Assembly: GCA_964520525.1 (NCBI GenBank)
Contig: CAZFNR010000003.1
Coordinates: 1-64,000 of the forward strand
DNA from: JAJPXC01 sp964520525
GTDB taxonomy: Bacteria > Bacteroidota > Bacteroidia > Bacteroidales > Muribaculaceae
Length of the DNA stretch: 64,000 nt
Reading direction: 5' to 3'
The position numbers and the translations under genes are program-made. How positions within the stretch are numbered: the stretch's first letter is position 1; each line of letters starts with the position of its first letter. Below the pieces are notes generated by a model. That model was not told the origin of the DNA. It did no database searches and saw only the letters and a list, made by a program, of their open reading frames with translations. Shown here piece by piece: positions 33,917 through 42,919 of the stretch.

Positions 33917-34621
33917 ATGAATGACCGACAGCGCAGCCTAAACGGAATTATTGTCAACGGATTCCGCTCATGGGACGAACTCCTCGACCATGTGAACCGT
34001 GACCGTCGCATATATGTGGCGATAAATGCTGAGAAAATCATAGCCGCCCCCGATGAGGTTAGAGAGATGATAAACCGTAACGTGGGCTACTGCGACGGTA
34101 TCGGCGCGGTGAAAGCGCTCAAACAGAAAGGGCTGAAAGATGTCGTCAGACTGCCCGGCTGCGAGCTGTGGCTTAAAATAATCGAGCGTTACCATCACGA
34201 ATGGACATTCTATATCGTCGGAGCTTCGCCCGAGGTGCATGAGGCTACCATCAAGAAACTCCGCGAACAGTATCCCGGAATTAACATCGCGGGACACCGC
34301 GACGGATACATCAAAGATGAAGCGGCCCGCGAGGCTCTGATAGCCGATGTGGCTGAGAAACGACCCGACGCGGTGTTCGTGGCCATGGGCTCCCCAAAGC
34401 AGGAACGGCTTATGGGGGAGATGCAGAAACGCCACGAAGCTGTCTACGTGGGGCTCGGCGGCAGTTACGATGTCTATACCGGTGCTGTGAAACGCGCTCC
34501 GCGCTTGTGGCAGAAGCTCAACCTTGAGTTCATGTATCGTCTTGTGCGGCAACCGTCGCGATGGCGTAGGCAACTCAATTATATCCCGTTCCTTTGTCGG
34601 CTCTACACCGGCAAGTTGTGA
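33917..34621 (+). CDS. WecG/TagA/CpsF-family glycosyltransferase
   Basis: A 234-residue GT26 enzyme: INAEKIIAAPDEVREMI, RLPGCELWLKII, FYIVGASPEVHEATI, and the conserved PDAVFVAMGSPKQERLM followed by GLGGSYDVYTGAVKRAP. WecG transfers ManNAcA and TagA transfers ManNAc onto a lipid-linked GlcNAc, so its position between wecC and wecB predicts it adds the second sugar of the repeat. The ATG at 33917 is preferred over a TTG at 33911. Confidence 0.9.
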   Translation: MNDRQRSLNGIIVNGFRSWDELLDHVNRDRRIYVAINAEKIIAAPDEVREMINRNVGYCDGIGAVKALKQKGLKDVVRLPGCELWLKIIERYHHEWTFYIVGASPEVHEATIKKLREQYPGINIAGHRDGYIKDEAAREALIADVAEKRPDAVFVAMGSPKQERLMGEMQKRHEAVYVGLGGSYDVYTGAVKRAPRLWQKLNLEFMYRLVRQPSRWRRQLNYIPFLCRLYTGKL

Positions 34622-34641
34622 TTTAAAACACTCGTTACGCG

Positions 34642-35802
34642 ATGAAGAAGATTATGCTCGTTTTCGGGACGCGTCCCGAAGCTATAAAGATGGCACCATT
34701 GGTCAAAGAGTTCCAGCGTTACCCCGACCGCTATAAAACCATTGTGTGCGTCACGGGACAGCACCGCCAGATGCTCGACCAGGTGCTTGAGCTTTTCGAG
34801 ATAACCCCCGACTACGACCTCAACATCATGAAGCAAGGTCAAGACCTCTATGACGTGACCGCCCGCATACTCACCGGTATGCGCGACGTTTTCGCCGGCG
34901 AGCGCCCCGACCTGATGCTTGTCCACGGTGACACCTCGACATCGACAGCGGCGGCGTTAAGCGCGTTCTACGCCCGGATTCCTGTCGGACACGTCGAAGC
35001 CGGCCTACGCACCCACGACATATATAGCCCCTGGCCCGAGGAGATGAACCGCCAAATCACCGGCCGTATCGCCTCACTCCATTTCTCGCCGACGACAACC
35101 AGCCGCGACAATCTTTTAGCCGAGAATGTCAACCCCGAAAACATCGTTGTGACCGGCAACACCGTTATCGACGCACTGAAAAGCGTCGTGGCCAAAATCG
35201 AAAGTGACCCCGCTCTCGAACAGAAAATCGTAGACCGCGTAGCGTCGATGGGCTACGACCCGAGCCGCCTCGACGGTGGCCGCCGTCTGGTGCTTATCAC
35301 AGGTCACCGCCGCGAGAACTTCGGCGACGGATTCCTCAATATCTGCAACGCCATCAAAGAACTCGCCGAGAAATATCCCGATGTCGATTTCCTCTATCCG
35401 ATGCACCTCAACCCCAACGTGCGCAAGCCCATCAACGAGGTGTTCGGCTCCATTTCCCACGGCAACGCTTTCTTCATCGAGCCGCTTGAGTATCTCTACT
35501 TCGTCTACATGATGAAGCGCAGTTATCTGATTTTGACTGACAGCGGAGGCATTCAGGAAGAAGCCCCGTCGCTCGGCAAGCCCGTTCTCGTCATGCGCGA
35601 GGTCACAGAACGCCCCGAAGCTCTTGCCGCAGGTACCATACGTCTCGTGGGTACCGACCGCGCGTTGATAGAGTCAGAGGCGTCCCGGTTCCTTGATGAC
35701 GCCGACTACTATGCCGCCAACCAGCGCATTGCCAACCCCTATGGCGACGGCCATGCCTGCGAGCGCATTGTGGAACGTGTCGACAAGGATTTTTCTAACT
35801 GA
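34642..35802 (+). CDS. wecB: UDP-N-acetylglucosamine 2-epimerase (non-hydrolysing)
   Basis: Converts UDP-GlcNAc to UDP-ManNAc in the cytoplasm. Conserved features: VFGTRPEAIKMAPL at the N-terminus, HGDTSTSTAAALSAFY, HVEAGLRTHDIYSPWPEE, and the donor-domain LILTDSGGIQEEAPSLGKP. Length 386 is typical. With wecC it forms a two-step route to UDP-ManNAcA. Confidence 0.95.
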   Translation: MKKIMLVFGTRPEAIKMAPLVKEFQRYPDRYKTIVCVTGQHRQMLDQVLELFEITPDYDLNIMKQGQDLYDVTARILTGMRDVFAGERPDLMLVHGDTSTSTAAALSAFYARIPVGHVEAGLRTHDIYSPWPEEMNRQITGRIASLHFSPTTTSRDNLLAENVNPENIVVTGNTVIDALKSVVAKIESDPALEQKIVDRVASMGYDPSRLDGGRRLVLITGHRRENFGDGFLNICNAIKELAEKYPDVDFLYPMHLNPNVRKPINEVFGSISHGNAFFIEPLEYLYFVYMMKRSYLILTDSGGIQEEAPSLGKPVLVMREVTERPEALAAGTIRLVGTDRALIESEASRFLDDADYYAANQRIANPYGDGHACERIVERVDKDFSN

Positions 35803-35816
35803 TAACTCTCTTTGTG

Positions 35817-36899
35817 ATGAAACATCTGTTACCGGTGGCTGCCGCGGTTGTCATGACAGCGGCGTCTTGCAGCGATAATTTATGGAATGTCGGCGGCGAG
35901 ATAGCCGGCGGCGAGGGAAAAACCGTTGTGCTCGAAGCGTCGCACAACGGCAACTGGTATCCCCTCGATTCCGTGCTTCTCGATGCGTCGGGCAAGTTTG
36001 ACATGGCCGCCGCACCCTCGGGCTATCCCGATATATACAGATTGCGCATAGGTGACCAGTCGGTGTATTTCCCGATTGACAGCATAGAATCGGTGACAGT
36101 GACCGGCTCGGCAGGCGCTTTCGCCACCGACTATACCCTGTCAGGCTCGGCCTCGGCCGATGCGCTTTTCGATGTAGATAAAAAAATTTCAGCCGTGGTC
36201 AGAGATCGCGGTGAGAGTGCCGTGGCGACCGATTCGTTGCTGAAACGCGAGCTTGCGGGGATGCTGCTCGGCGACCCGTCGGGCGTGGTGGCCTACTATA
36301 TAATCAACAAGAAAGTCGGTGCAACACCTATTTTTAACCCGGCAGATAGAAAAGATCTGAAGATTATAGGCGCTGTGGCAAATGCGTTTGTCCAGTATCG
36401 CCCCGCTGACCCGCGTACAGCCTACCTCAGCTCGCTGTTCCTGACCCATCGCAAGCAGTCGGTTAATGTTGTCGACACTATAGCGGTGGCAGAAACTCCG
36501 CTGATTGACTTCGCGCTGAAAGATGAGAACGGGAGTCAGCGCTCACTCAGCGAAATCGCGTCACACGGTAGAGTAGTGTTGCTTAATTTCACGGTCTATG
36601 GTGCCGAGCGTTCACCTGAGTACAACCGTCAACTCGCAGCTATTTATTCACCCTTGCATGATGCCGGGCTCGACATAGTGCAGGTGGCGATTGATGATAA
36701 CCAGTTTGACTGGGTGAAATCGGCCATAAACCTCCCCTGGGTTACTCTTTACGCCCCGGAACATAAACGCACCGAGATATTGCTTGGCTACAACGTGGGC
36801 AACATTCCCGCGACGTTCATCATCGACCGTAAAGGTGACCTCGTGGAACGTGTCGACGACCTGAACGAGATTCGGGCCGCCGTGAACCGCTATCTTTGA
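35817..36899 (+). CDS. Thioredoxin-fold lipoprotein lacking CxxC
   Basis: The 360-residue protein has a lipoprotein signal (VVMTAASC, lipidated Cys near residue 18), an N-terminal DUF4369-like domain (VGGEIAGGEGKTVVLEAS) and a C-terminal TlpA/AhpC-like thioredoxin fold (residues about 225-360, with VVLLNFTVYGAERSPEYN and NIPATFIIDRKGDLV). The usual redox motif after the first strand (WCxxC) is replaced by YGAERS, so disulfide chemistry is unlikely; the cis-Pro loop NIPATF is kept. Located within the capsule genes, 15 nt after wecB. GTG at 35814 is an alternative start. Confidence 0.82.
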   Translation: MKHLLPVAAAVVMTAASCSDNLWNVGGEIAGGEGKTVVLEASHNGNWYPLDSVLLDASGKFDMAAAPSGYPDIYRLRIGDQSVYFPIDSIESVTVTGSAGAFATDYTLSGSASADALFDVDKKISAVVRDRGESAVATDSLLKRELAGMLLGDPSGVVAYYIINKKVGATPIFNPADRKDLKIIGAVANAFVQYRPADPRTAYLSSLFLTHRKQSVNVVDTIAVAETPLIDFALKDENGSQRSLSEIASHGRVVLLNFTVYGAERSPEYNRQLAAIYSPLHDAGLDIVQVAIDDNQFDWVKSAINLPWVTLYAPEHKRTEILLGYNVGNIPATFIIDRKGDLVERVDDLNEIRAAVNRYL

Positions 36900-36933
36900 T
36901 TTTCTACGTCAATAAACTTGTCGTGTCTGTACC

Positions 36934-38058
36934 ATGAAAATCCTGTTGATGGGCGATGCCAGCAATTACCATGCCACTTTGGCAATCGGTCTGAGAAACC
37001 TCGGTCATGAGGTTACTGTGGCCTCCAACGGTAGCTACTGGATGGATACCCCCCGTGATATAGACCTCAACCGCCGCGCGTCAAAAATCGGCGGCGCCAT
37101 ACTGTTGGCGCGCCTTAGCACTGTGTTGGCTTCTAAGCTGAAAGGTTATGATGTGGTGCAGCTTCACAGCCCTGTTTTTGTTGATTTGCGGCCCAATCGT
37201 GTGGCAGGCCTGTTTGACAAACTCCGTCGCGGCAACGGCAGCGTTTTTCTTACCGCTTTGAGCACCGACTCCAACTATGTCAGCGAGTGCCTCGACCCGC
37301 AGTCGCCTATAGAGTACAGCGAGTGGAGCTTGTGGGGGAAGGTCACGCCTTATCGCCAGGCCAATCCCGAGCTCGTAAGCCGGTGGCAGGCGAAACCGCT
37401 CAGTGACTTGTGCCATAAAATATATGGTGAGGTCGACGGAGTGGTCTCAGCCCTTTATGAGTACGATGTGGCCTGCCGCCGACTTGTTGAACCTGACAGG
37501 CTTTGCTATGGAGGTCTGCCGATTAACCTCGACCGGTCTCACCCGCTCAGCCGTCCGTTGGGCAAGGGTAAAATCAGGATGTTTCTTGGCCGCCACAAAT
37601 CGCGCCTGCTTGAGAAGGGGACAAATGTGCTCGAAAAAGTGGGACGTGAGGTGCAATCGGCCAACCCTGACAATTTCACCTTTGACATAGTGGAAAACTT
37701 ACCTTATGATTTGTATCTCAGTCGATTGAGGGCTGCTGATGTCGTTTTCGACCAGCTTTACTCCTATACCCCCGCCACAAACGCATTGCTTGCCATGGCT
37801 AACGGGCAGGTGGCTGTCTCGGGAGGGGAGGAGGCCTTCTATCGCTTTATCGGTGAGGAGAGGTTGCGCCCCGTCATAAATGCCGTGCCGGGTCAGGAAC
37901 AGGCTCTTGTGGAAAAACTCCTGTCGTTTGCCTCACACCGCGGCGAGCTTGACAGGCTTGGCCGTCAGGGCCGCGAGTTTGTCAAAAAACATCACGATGT
38001 CAATATCGTGGCAGGACGTTTCATCAGATTCTGGGAGAGGAGGCTCAACGCGCGATGA
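36934..38058 (+). CDS. Glycosyltransferase, GT-B type (GT4-like)
   Basis: A 374-residue protein with a GT-B-like N-terminal fold (MKILLMGDASNYHATLAIGLRNLGHEVTVASNG) and a donor half containing IRMFLGRHKSRLLEKGTNVLEKV and the late LLAMANGQVAVSGGEEAFYRFIG. The EX7E motif is less clear than in the GT4 at 27607, so the family call is tentative. It overlaps the next gene by 4 nt (ATGA), implying coupled expression of two glycosyltransferases. Confidence 0.75.
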   Translation: MKILLMGDASNYHATLAIGLRNLGHEVTVASNGSYWMDTPRDIDLNRRASKIGGAILLARLSTVLASKLKGYDVVQLHSPVFVDLRPNRVAGLFDKLRRGNGSVFLTALSTDSNYVSECLDPQSPIEYSEWSLWGKVTPYRQANPELVSRWQAKPLSDLCHKIYGEVDGVVSALYEYDVACRRLVEPDRLCYGGLPINLDRSHPLSRPLGKGKIRMFLGRHKSRLLEKGTNVLEKVGREVQSANPDNFTFDIVENLPYDLYLSRLRAADVVFDQLYSYTPATNALLAMANGQVAVSGGEEAFYRFIGEERLRPVINAVPGQEQALVEKLLSFASHRGELDRLGRQGREFVKKHHDVNIVAGRFIRFWERRLNAR

Positions 38059-38885
38059 AATTGGAAGTGTTGATAAGCACATATGGCAACGCCGGAATCG
38101 AACGGCTTGCCGCTCAAGGGGTATTGCCATGTATCGATGATGTTGGCTATCTCATAAGCTGGCAGACTCCAGATTGCGAAAACGCTGTGGTCCCCGAACC
38201 GCTGCGCCGCCCCGATGTGAGGGTGGTCAAGACTGCTACCCGGGGTCTGGCTAACAATCGCAATAGCTGCCTTGACAACGCGGTCGGGCCGTTGTGTCTG
38301 TTGTCTGACGATGACCTCGACTATCATTCCGAGGGGCTTAGAGCCGTTATTGACAAAATGGAATCACACCCTGAGTGCGGGTTCGGGTTGTTTAAGTATA
38401 ATGGCCCTGATGAAAAATATTATCCCCCAGAGGAATATGAATTGGCGGGTCGTTTCGCTAAAAACCATTATTTGACGGAATTTGAGGCTGCGTTCCGGCT
38501 CGATGTCGTCAGAAAGTCGGGGGTGAGGTTTAATCCGCATTTCGGCGTTGGCAACGACGACTATCAGTCGGGTGAGGGGACGCTTTGGATGCATGACTTG
38601 ATGAAAGCAGGCGTGACCGGGCGTTTTTTCCCGATAGTTATACTCACACATAAGAATCTGACGACAGGTTCGAGAATCGGAGTGCAGTCGGGGGTGCTTA
38701 AAGCCGAGGGTGCTTACATATCTGTCGCCTATCCGCTGACGGCTATTCCGAGAATGGCACTTGTCGCATGGAGGCGAAGCCGAAAGTTTGGCGGTTCACC
38801 GCTACGCCATCTCTATTATTTGTCAAGAGGGTATCTTCGCGCGGTGTTGCGCCCGAGCTCGCTTGGGCTTAAACCCGGTTTCTGA
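38055..38885 (+). CDS. Glycosyltransferase, GT2-like
   Basis: A 276-residue protein with a GT-A pattern: MKLEVLISTYGNAGIERLAAQ, KTATRGLANNRNSCLDNA and LCLLSDDDLDYHSEGL (DXD-type metal site near residue 80). The C-terminus is basic and hydrophobic (RHLYYLSRGYLRAVLR), perhaps membrane-associated. It overlaps the preceding GT gene by ATGA and its 3' end overlaps the convergent GT2 gene by 17 nt. Confidence 0.78.
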   Translation: MKLEVLISTYGNAGIERLAAQGVLPCIDDVGYLISWQTPDCENAVVPEPLRRPDVRVVKTATRGLANNRNSCLDNAVGPLCLLSDDDLDYHSEGLRAVIDKMESHPECGFGLFKYNGPDEKYYPPEEYELAGRFAKNHYLTEFEAAFRLDVVRKSGVRFNPHFGVGNDDYQSGEGTLWMHDLMKAGVTGRFFPIVILTHKNLTTGSRIGVQSGVLKAEGAYISVAYPLTAIPRMALVAWRRSRKFGGSPLRHLYYLSRGYLRAVLRPSSLGLKPGF

Positions 38886-39813
38886 ACAATAATATACGGC
38901 TGAGCAGGGCTACGCCGCGCCGTCGGCGGGCGATATGGTTGTGTATGCGCCGTAAAGCCCAGCGCGTGTAGGCCGATTGTTGCTCCGACACCAACTTTTC
39001 GAGGTCGGACCGGCCGCAGGGGTTCCCCTCTGATGTGTAGTGGCCGGCGACGATGGCGCGACGCGCTTTCACCCACCGCAGATGCCGCCGCATACCGCTT
39101 TTTTCAAGAATCGTCTCGCAGCAATCGAGGGCGGCTTCCCATTCCCCTCTTTTTTCAGAAAAACTGAGCCCGGTGATGGACGAGGCCTGTTCGAATATGT
39201 CGACTGTTATTCTGCCGCCTAACTTTTTCATCACGGGATGGCGCGTCAGCAGTTTCAGTCCGAGAACGTAGTCATCCCATCCTTTTGTCGATTCAACCCA
39301 TCCGCCCACACCTCTGACGAGCGAAGTCTGCGCGGCGTAGCGTAGTGTGGCCAGCGAGGCGTGAAACAGATGGTTGGTTATCGGGTTGCCGCAGATAAAT
39401 CTCAACCTCTTTGTCGTGCCGTCGAGGCGGTGTAGCAGCGCGTCCCAGCCCACAATGCCGGCATCGGGGTTGTCGGCAATGCCTTTCAATATTCTTGCTA
39501 CATGGCCGGATCGCATGGTGTCGTCGGAGTCAAAAAACATCACCCATGGAGTGGTGACCGCTTTCAGCCCGCGGTTGCGGGCTGCAGCCGCTCCGGGCTT
39601 GGTCTCCGACAGTAGAACCATATCGACCGATTCCGAGCGGTTCGCCTCCATCCATTTTTCGACAACATGGCGGCTGCCGTCGGTAGAGTTGTTGTCGACG
39701 ACGATGAGCTTCAATCGGCAATTTTGTGCGGCGATTGAGTCGAGTGTGCGGGTCACGAGATTTTCGCGGTTGTGAACCGGCACCACTATGGTGATGAGCG
39801 GCGATTGTTTCAT
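38869..39813 (-). CDS. Family 2 glycosyltransferase
   Basis: A 314-residue GT2: PLITIVVPVHNRENLVTRTLDSI, LKLIVVDNNSTDGSRHVV, AAAARNRGLKAVTTPWVMFFDSDDTM (DXD) and VGWDALLHRLDG. The reading frame is open for 79 more codons upstream, but that part runs into the antiporter promoter and gene; ATG 39813 right before the family N-terminus is chosen. It is the only capsule-locus glycosyltransferase on the minus strand, and its 3' end overlaps the convergent gene by 17 nt. Confidence 0.88.
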   Translation of the reverse strand: MKQSPLITIVVPVHNRENLVTRTLDSIAAQNCRLKLIVVDNNSTDGSRHVVEKWMEANRSESVDMVLLSETKPGAAAARNRGLKAVTTPWVMFFDSDDTMRSGHVARILKGIADNPDAGIVGWDALLHRLDGTTKRLRFICGNPITNHLFHASLATLRYAAQTSLVRGVGGWVESTKGWDDYVLGLKLLTRHPVMKKLGGRITVDIFEQASSITGLSFSEKRGEWEAALDCCETILEKSGMRRHLRWVKARRAIVAGHYTSEGNPCGRSDLEKLVSEQQSAYTRWALRRIHNHIARRRRGVALLSRILLFRNRV

Positions 39814-39865
39814 TGATGTTTTAACGTCGTCGCCGTTTCCGATATTGTGTTTGTCGGGCAATCTG

Positions 39866-39896
39866 TTTGGTATTTGAATCGTTTTGTGTAAATTTG
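39866..39896 (+). promoter_or_regulatory. Promoter of the antiporter gene
   Basis: TTTG (39866-39869), 19-nt spacer, TAAATTTG (39889-39896), full consensus, about 30 nt before the antiporter start. Confidence 0.75.
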
Positions 39897-39931
39897 TATC
39901 GTAAAACGGATAATAACGCACTGTCCCCGCG

Positions 39932-42103
39932 ATGATACTTCTCACCACAGCTCCGCTTGTGACAAATCCCGTGCCTATCTTCTTCATAGTGCTCGTGATT
40001 ATATTGCTTGCTCCCGTGCTGCTCAACAAACTGCGGATTCCCCACATCATCGGAATGATCGTGGCGGGTATAGTCGTGGGCCCTTATGGATGCAACATAC
40101 TTGCCCGTGACAGCAGTTTCGAGATATTCGGCCAGGTCGGTATCCTTTACCTGATGTTTCTCGCCGGGCTCGAGATAGATATGTTCCATCTGAGAAAAAA
40201 TCTCAGCAAGGGGATGACATTCGGGCTTTACACATTTTTTGTGCCGATGATTCTGGGCACTGTCAGTTCGCTGTATCTCCTCGATTTTGACTGGATGACG
40301 TCGATACTACTGGCTTCGATGTATGCCTCGCACACGCTTATCGCCTATCCCGTGGTTTCCCGCTTCGGTCTGACGCGGTCGCCCGCGGTGGTGATTACTG
40401 TCGCCGGGACAATCGTCACCGTGCTCGGCGCTCTTCTCGTGCTCGCAGGCGTGGTCAGTTTCCATACCGAAGGTGAGTTTCGACACGAATTTTTTCTGAA
40501 ATTGCTTGGTAGCACACTTTTGTATGCTGTCGCCGTTATATATATCTATCCGCGGCTTACGCGATGGTTTTTCAAGAAATACAGCGACAACGTCACACAG
40601 TTCATCTATATTCTCGCCCTCGTGCTGCTCGCGAGCTGGGCTTCGCAGGTAATCGGGCTTGAGAGCGTGCTTGGGGCTTTCTTCGCAGGGCTTGTTCTTA
40701 ACCGTTACATCCCCTATCTGTCGCCACTGATGAACCGCATCGAGTTTGTCGGCAACGCCATTTTCATCCCATATTTCCTTATAGGTGTGGGTATGCTCAT
40801 CAACGTCAAGGTCATCATATCGGGCTGGGACACACTCTATGTCGCTGTGGTGATGTCGGTTGTGGCCACCTTGTGCAAGTGGATTGCAGCCTGGCTCACG
40901 CAAAAGAGTTTTAAGATGAGCGTGATTGACCGCTCTATGATGTTCGGCCTGTCAAACGCCCAGGCCGCCGCCACTCTTGCAGCCGTGATGATAGGCTATC
41001 AACTTGGCATATTTGACGAGGATGTCCTCAACGGCACTATAGTGATGATTCTGGTGACGTGCGCCATTTCGTCGGTGGTTACCGAGCGTGCGGCTATGCG
41101 CATGAAAACCGAGGTCGGCTCCGAGGAGGGAGAACGCAAGTCAACTAAAGACACTGCCACGCTCATCCCCGTGGCTAACCCGATAACTGTCGAAGGACTG
41201 GTTGAACTGGCCGTGCTTATGCGCCGACCGGGTAGCCGTCGCCCTATCTTCGCGCTGCACGTCAGAGACGACAACTCGGCGAGCGCGCGGGCCATAGGCC
41301 GCAACTCGCTTGACATTGCCGTGCAAGCCGGGGCGAGTGCCGATTGCCGCGTCTCCCCAATAGAACGTTATGACCTAAGCGCCGTTACCGGGCTGCTCAA
41401 CACCATCGAGGAGCGCGACATATCGGAAGTGGTCATGGGGCTGCACCGCAAGGCCAATATAATCGACAGCTTTTTCGGGTCGAAAGTCGAACAACTGCTG
41501 AAATCGACCAACCGCATGGTCGTGCTTGCCCGTTGTTACATACCGGTCAACACCGTCACGCGAATCGTTGTGTGGGTCCCTGGAAAAGCGCAGTATGAAA
41601 CGGGGTTCAGCCGTTGGGTGATGGCGCTCGGCAATCTCGCCCGGCAGATAAGATGCCGCATAATTTTCTGTTGCATGGCAGAGGTGAGCGGAGCCATTAG
41701 GGCTGTGCTCCATAAAGAGAAATATGAGATAAGAAGCGAGTTTCGCGAAGTCGACGAGTGGGACGATTTTGTCGCATTGGCCAACCGTGTGCTTGACGAT
41801 GACCTCTTTGTCGTTGTCAATGCGCGCGTCACCTCGGTGTCATACAGCTCCGACATGGCAGATGTGCCTGTCTTCCTGCAAAAATACTTCAACCGTAACA
41901 ATCTTATGGTCATCTATCCTGAGCAATTCGGCAAGGAGCCGGCCATGACCTCGTTTGTCGACCCGCTGTCGACCGATCTGACATCGTCTCCCTCGCCGTT
42001 GTGGGTGAAACTGCGCGGCTGGTGGCGAATGGCGGTGACTGTCAAAAAACGTGTTACGCAGCGAGGCCGCATGGCGAGGCGCACAGACAGGTTAGAAATC
42101 TGA
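39932..42103 (+). CDS. CPA2-family cation:proton antiporter
   Basis: The N-terminal half (about residues 10-390) has roughly 12 membrane helices with the Na+/H+-exchanger pattern: LLNKLRIPHIIGMIVAGIVVGP, FGQVGILYLMFLAGLEIDM, and AFFAGLVLNRYIPYLSPLM. The C-terminal 320 residues are soluble and resemble a universal-stress-protein-like sensory region rather than a TrkA/RCK domain. It would exchange Na+ or K+ for H+ at the inner membrane. It has its own promoter and is probably not part of sugar assembly; rfbC follows 52 nt later. Confidence 0.88.
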   Translation: MILLTTAPLVTNPVPIFFIVLVIILLAPVLLNKLRIPHIIGMIVAGIVVGPYGCNILARDSSFEIFGQVGILYLMFLAGLEIDMFHLRKNLSKGMTFGLYTFFVPMILGTVSSLYLLDFDWMTSILLASMYASHTLIAYPVVSRFGLTRSPAVVITVAGTIVTVLGALLVLAGVVSFHTEGEFRHEFFLKLLGSTLLYAVAVIYIYPRLTRWFFKKYSDNVTQFIYILALVLLASWASQVIGLESVLGAFFAGLVLNRYIPYLSPLMNRIEFVGNAIFIPYFLIGVGMLINVKVIISGWDTLYVAVVMSVVATLCKWIAAWLTQKSFKMSVIDRSMMFGLSNAQAAATLAAVMIGYQLGIFDEDVLNGTIVMILVTCAISSVVTERAAMRMKTEVGSEEGERKSTKDTATLIPVANPITVEGLVELAVLMRRPGSRRPIFALHVRDDNSASARAIGRNSLDIAVQAGASADCRVSPIERYDLSAVTGLLNTIEERDISEVVMGLHRKANIIDSFFGSKVEQLLKSTNRMVVLARCYIPVNTVTRIVVWVPGKAQYETGFSRWVMALGNLARQIRCRIIFCCMAEVSGAIRAVLHKEKYEIRSEFREVDEWDDFVALANRVLDDDLFVVVNARVTSVSYSSDMADVPVFLQKYFNRNNLMVIYPEQFGKEPAMTSFVDPLSTDLTSSPSPLWVKLRGWWRMAVTVKKRVTQRGRMARRTDRLEI

Positions 42104-42155
42104 CTCCGGCCCTTAATGGCGAATATCAGGCAGAACAATCTACACAGACATAACA

Positions 42156-42704
42156 ATGAAATTTACACAGCAAGCTATAGAGGGTGTGTGGCTCATAGAA
42201 CCGGTGCGCCATGGCGACGAACGCGGCTATTTCTGTGAGACATTCCGCGCCGACCTTTTCGAGGCTAACATCGGTAAAATCCAATTCGTGCAGGACAACG
42301 AGTCGTTCTCGCGCCGCGGTGTCATGCGCGGGTTGCACTTTCAGCGCGGCGAGTGGTCGCAGGCCAAACTCGTCAGAGTGACTAGTGGGGAGATCGTAGA
42401 CATAGTGGTCGATTTGCGGCTCGGCTCGCCCACGTTCGGCCGCCATGTCATGGCTCGGCTCTCGGCTGAGAACGGCAGGCAGCTTTTCATGCCGCGCGGC
42501 ATGGCACACGGATTCGTGGTGCTTTCTGACGAGGCGCGCTTTCAGTATAAGGTCGACAACTACTATGCTCCGCAGGCCGAGACGACATTGCTCTACGATG
42601 ACCCCGAGCTGGCTATCGAGTATCCCTTGCCCTCGACCGAGCTGCAGCTGTCGCCCAAAGACAGGGCGGGCCTCCCGCTGAGGCAGATTGTAGGCCTGCT
42701 TTGA
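42156..42704 (+). CDS. rfbC: dTDP-4-dehydrorhamnose 3,5-epimerase
   Basis: RmlC/RfbC converts dTDP-4-keto-6-deoxyglucose to dTDP-4-keto-L-rhamnose. Seen: GVWLIEPVRHGDERGYFCETFR, the active-site His stretch RGVMRGLHFQ, IVDIVVDLRLGSPTFG, FMPRGMAHGFVVLSDEA and the Tyr in FQYKVDNYY. Length 182 is normal. The partner genes rfbA, rfbB and rfbD are not in the window, so rhamnose supply depends on genes elsewhere. Confidence 0.95.
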   Translation: MKFTQQAIEGVWLIEPVRHGDERGYFCETFRADLFEANIGKIQFVQDNESFSRRGVMRGLHFQRGEWSQAKLVRVTSGEIVDIVVDLRLGSPTFGRHVMARLSAENGRQLFMPRGMAHGFVVLSDEARFQYKVDNYYAPQAETTLLYDDPELAIEYPLPSTELQLSPKDRAGLPLRQIVGLL

Positions 42705-42745
42705 CCATGCGCGTTTTTGCACTTTTTAAAATTTGGGCGGAAATG

Positions 42746-42777
42746 TTTGGAAATTAGAAAATTAGTTAGTAATTTTG
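42746..42777 (+). promoter_or_regulatory. Promoter of the ribosomal protein supercluster
   Basis: TTTG (42746-42749), 20-nt spacer, TAATTTTG (42770-42777). The start is expected near 42783, giving a structured leader of about 135 nt before rpsL. Confidence 0.8.
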
Positions 42778-42796
42778 CTGCGTTTTCCGAGTAATT

Positions 42797-42846
42797 GTGC
42801 CTCGGCCTATCGTTAATTTGTTGAGAGTTAGCGTGATAGGCGGCAC
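42797..42846 (+). promoter_or_regulatory. Stem-loop in the rpsL leader, candidate autoregulatory site
   Basis: GTGCC (42797-42801) pairs with GGCAC (42842-42846) and CCTATC (42806-42811) with GATAGG (42835-42840), with a bulge between them; ATCGTTAA-type sequence inside can pair with TTAGCG. It lies about 14 nt after the expected transcription start. Role unknown; see findings. Confidence 0.5.
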
Positions 42847-42919
42847 ATTAAGCTTGTGTAAAATAATGATAAAATATTTAAACGAGAATAAAACCAAGTA
42901 ACAAAACCAAAAAACTAAG

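Noticed and set aside
39814..40050. Upstream extension of the minus-strand GT2 reading frame
   Set aside because: The extra 79 residues show no family similarity, and the region holds the antiporter promoter and start; the family N-terminus begins at 39813.
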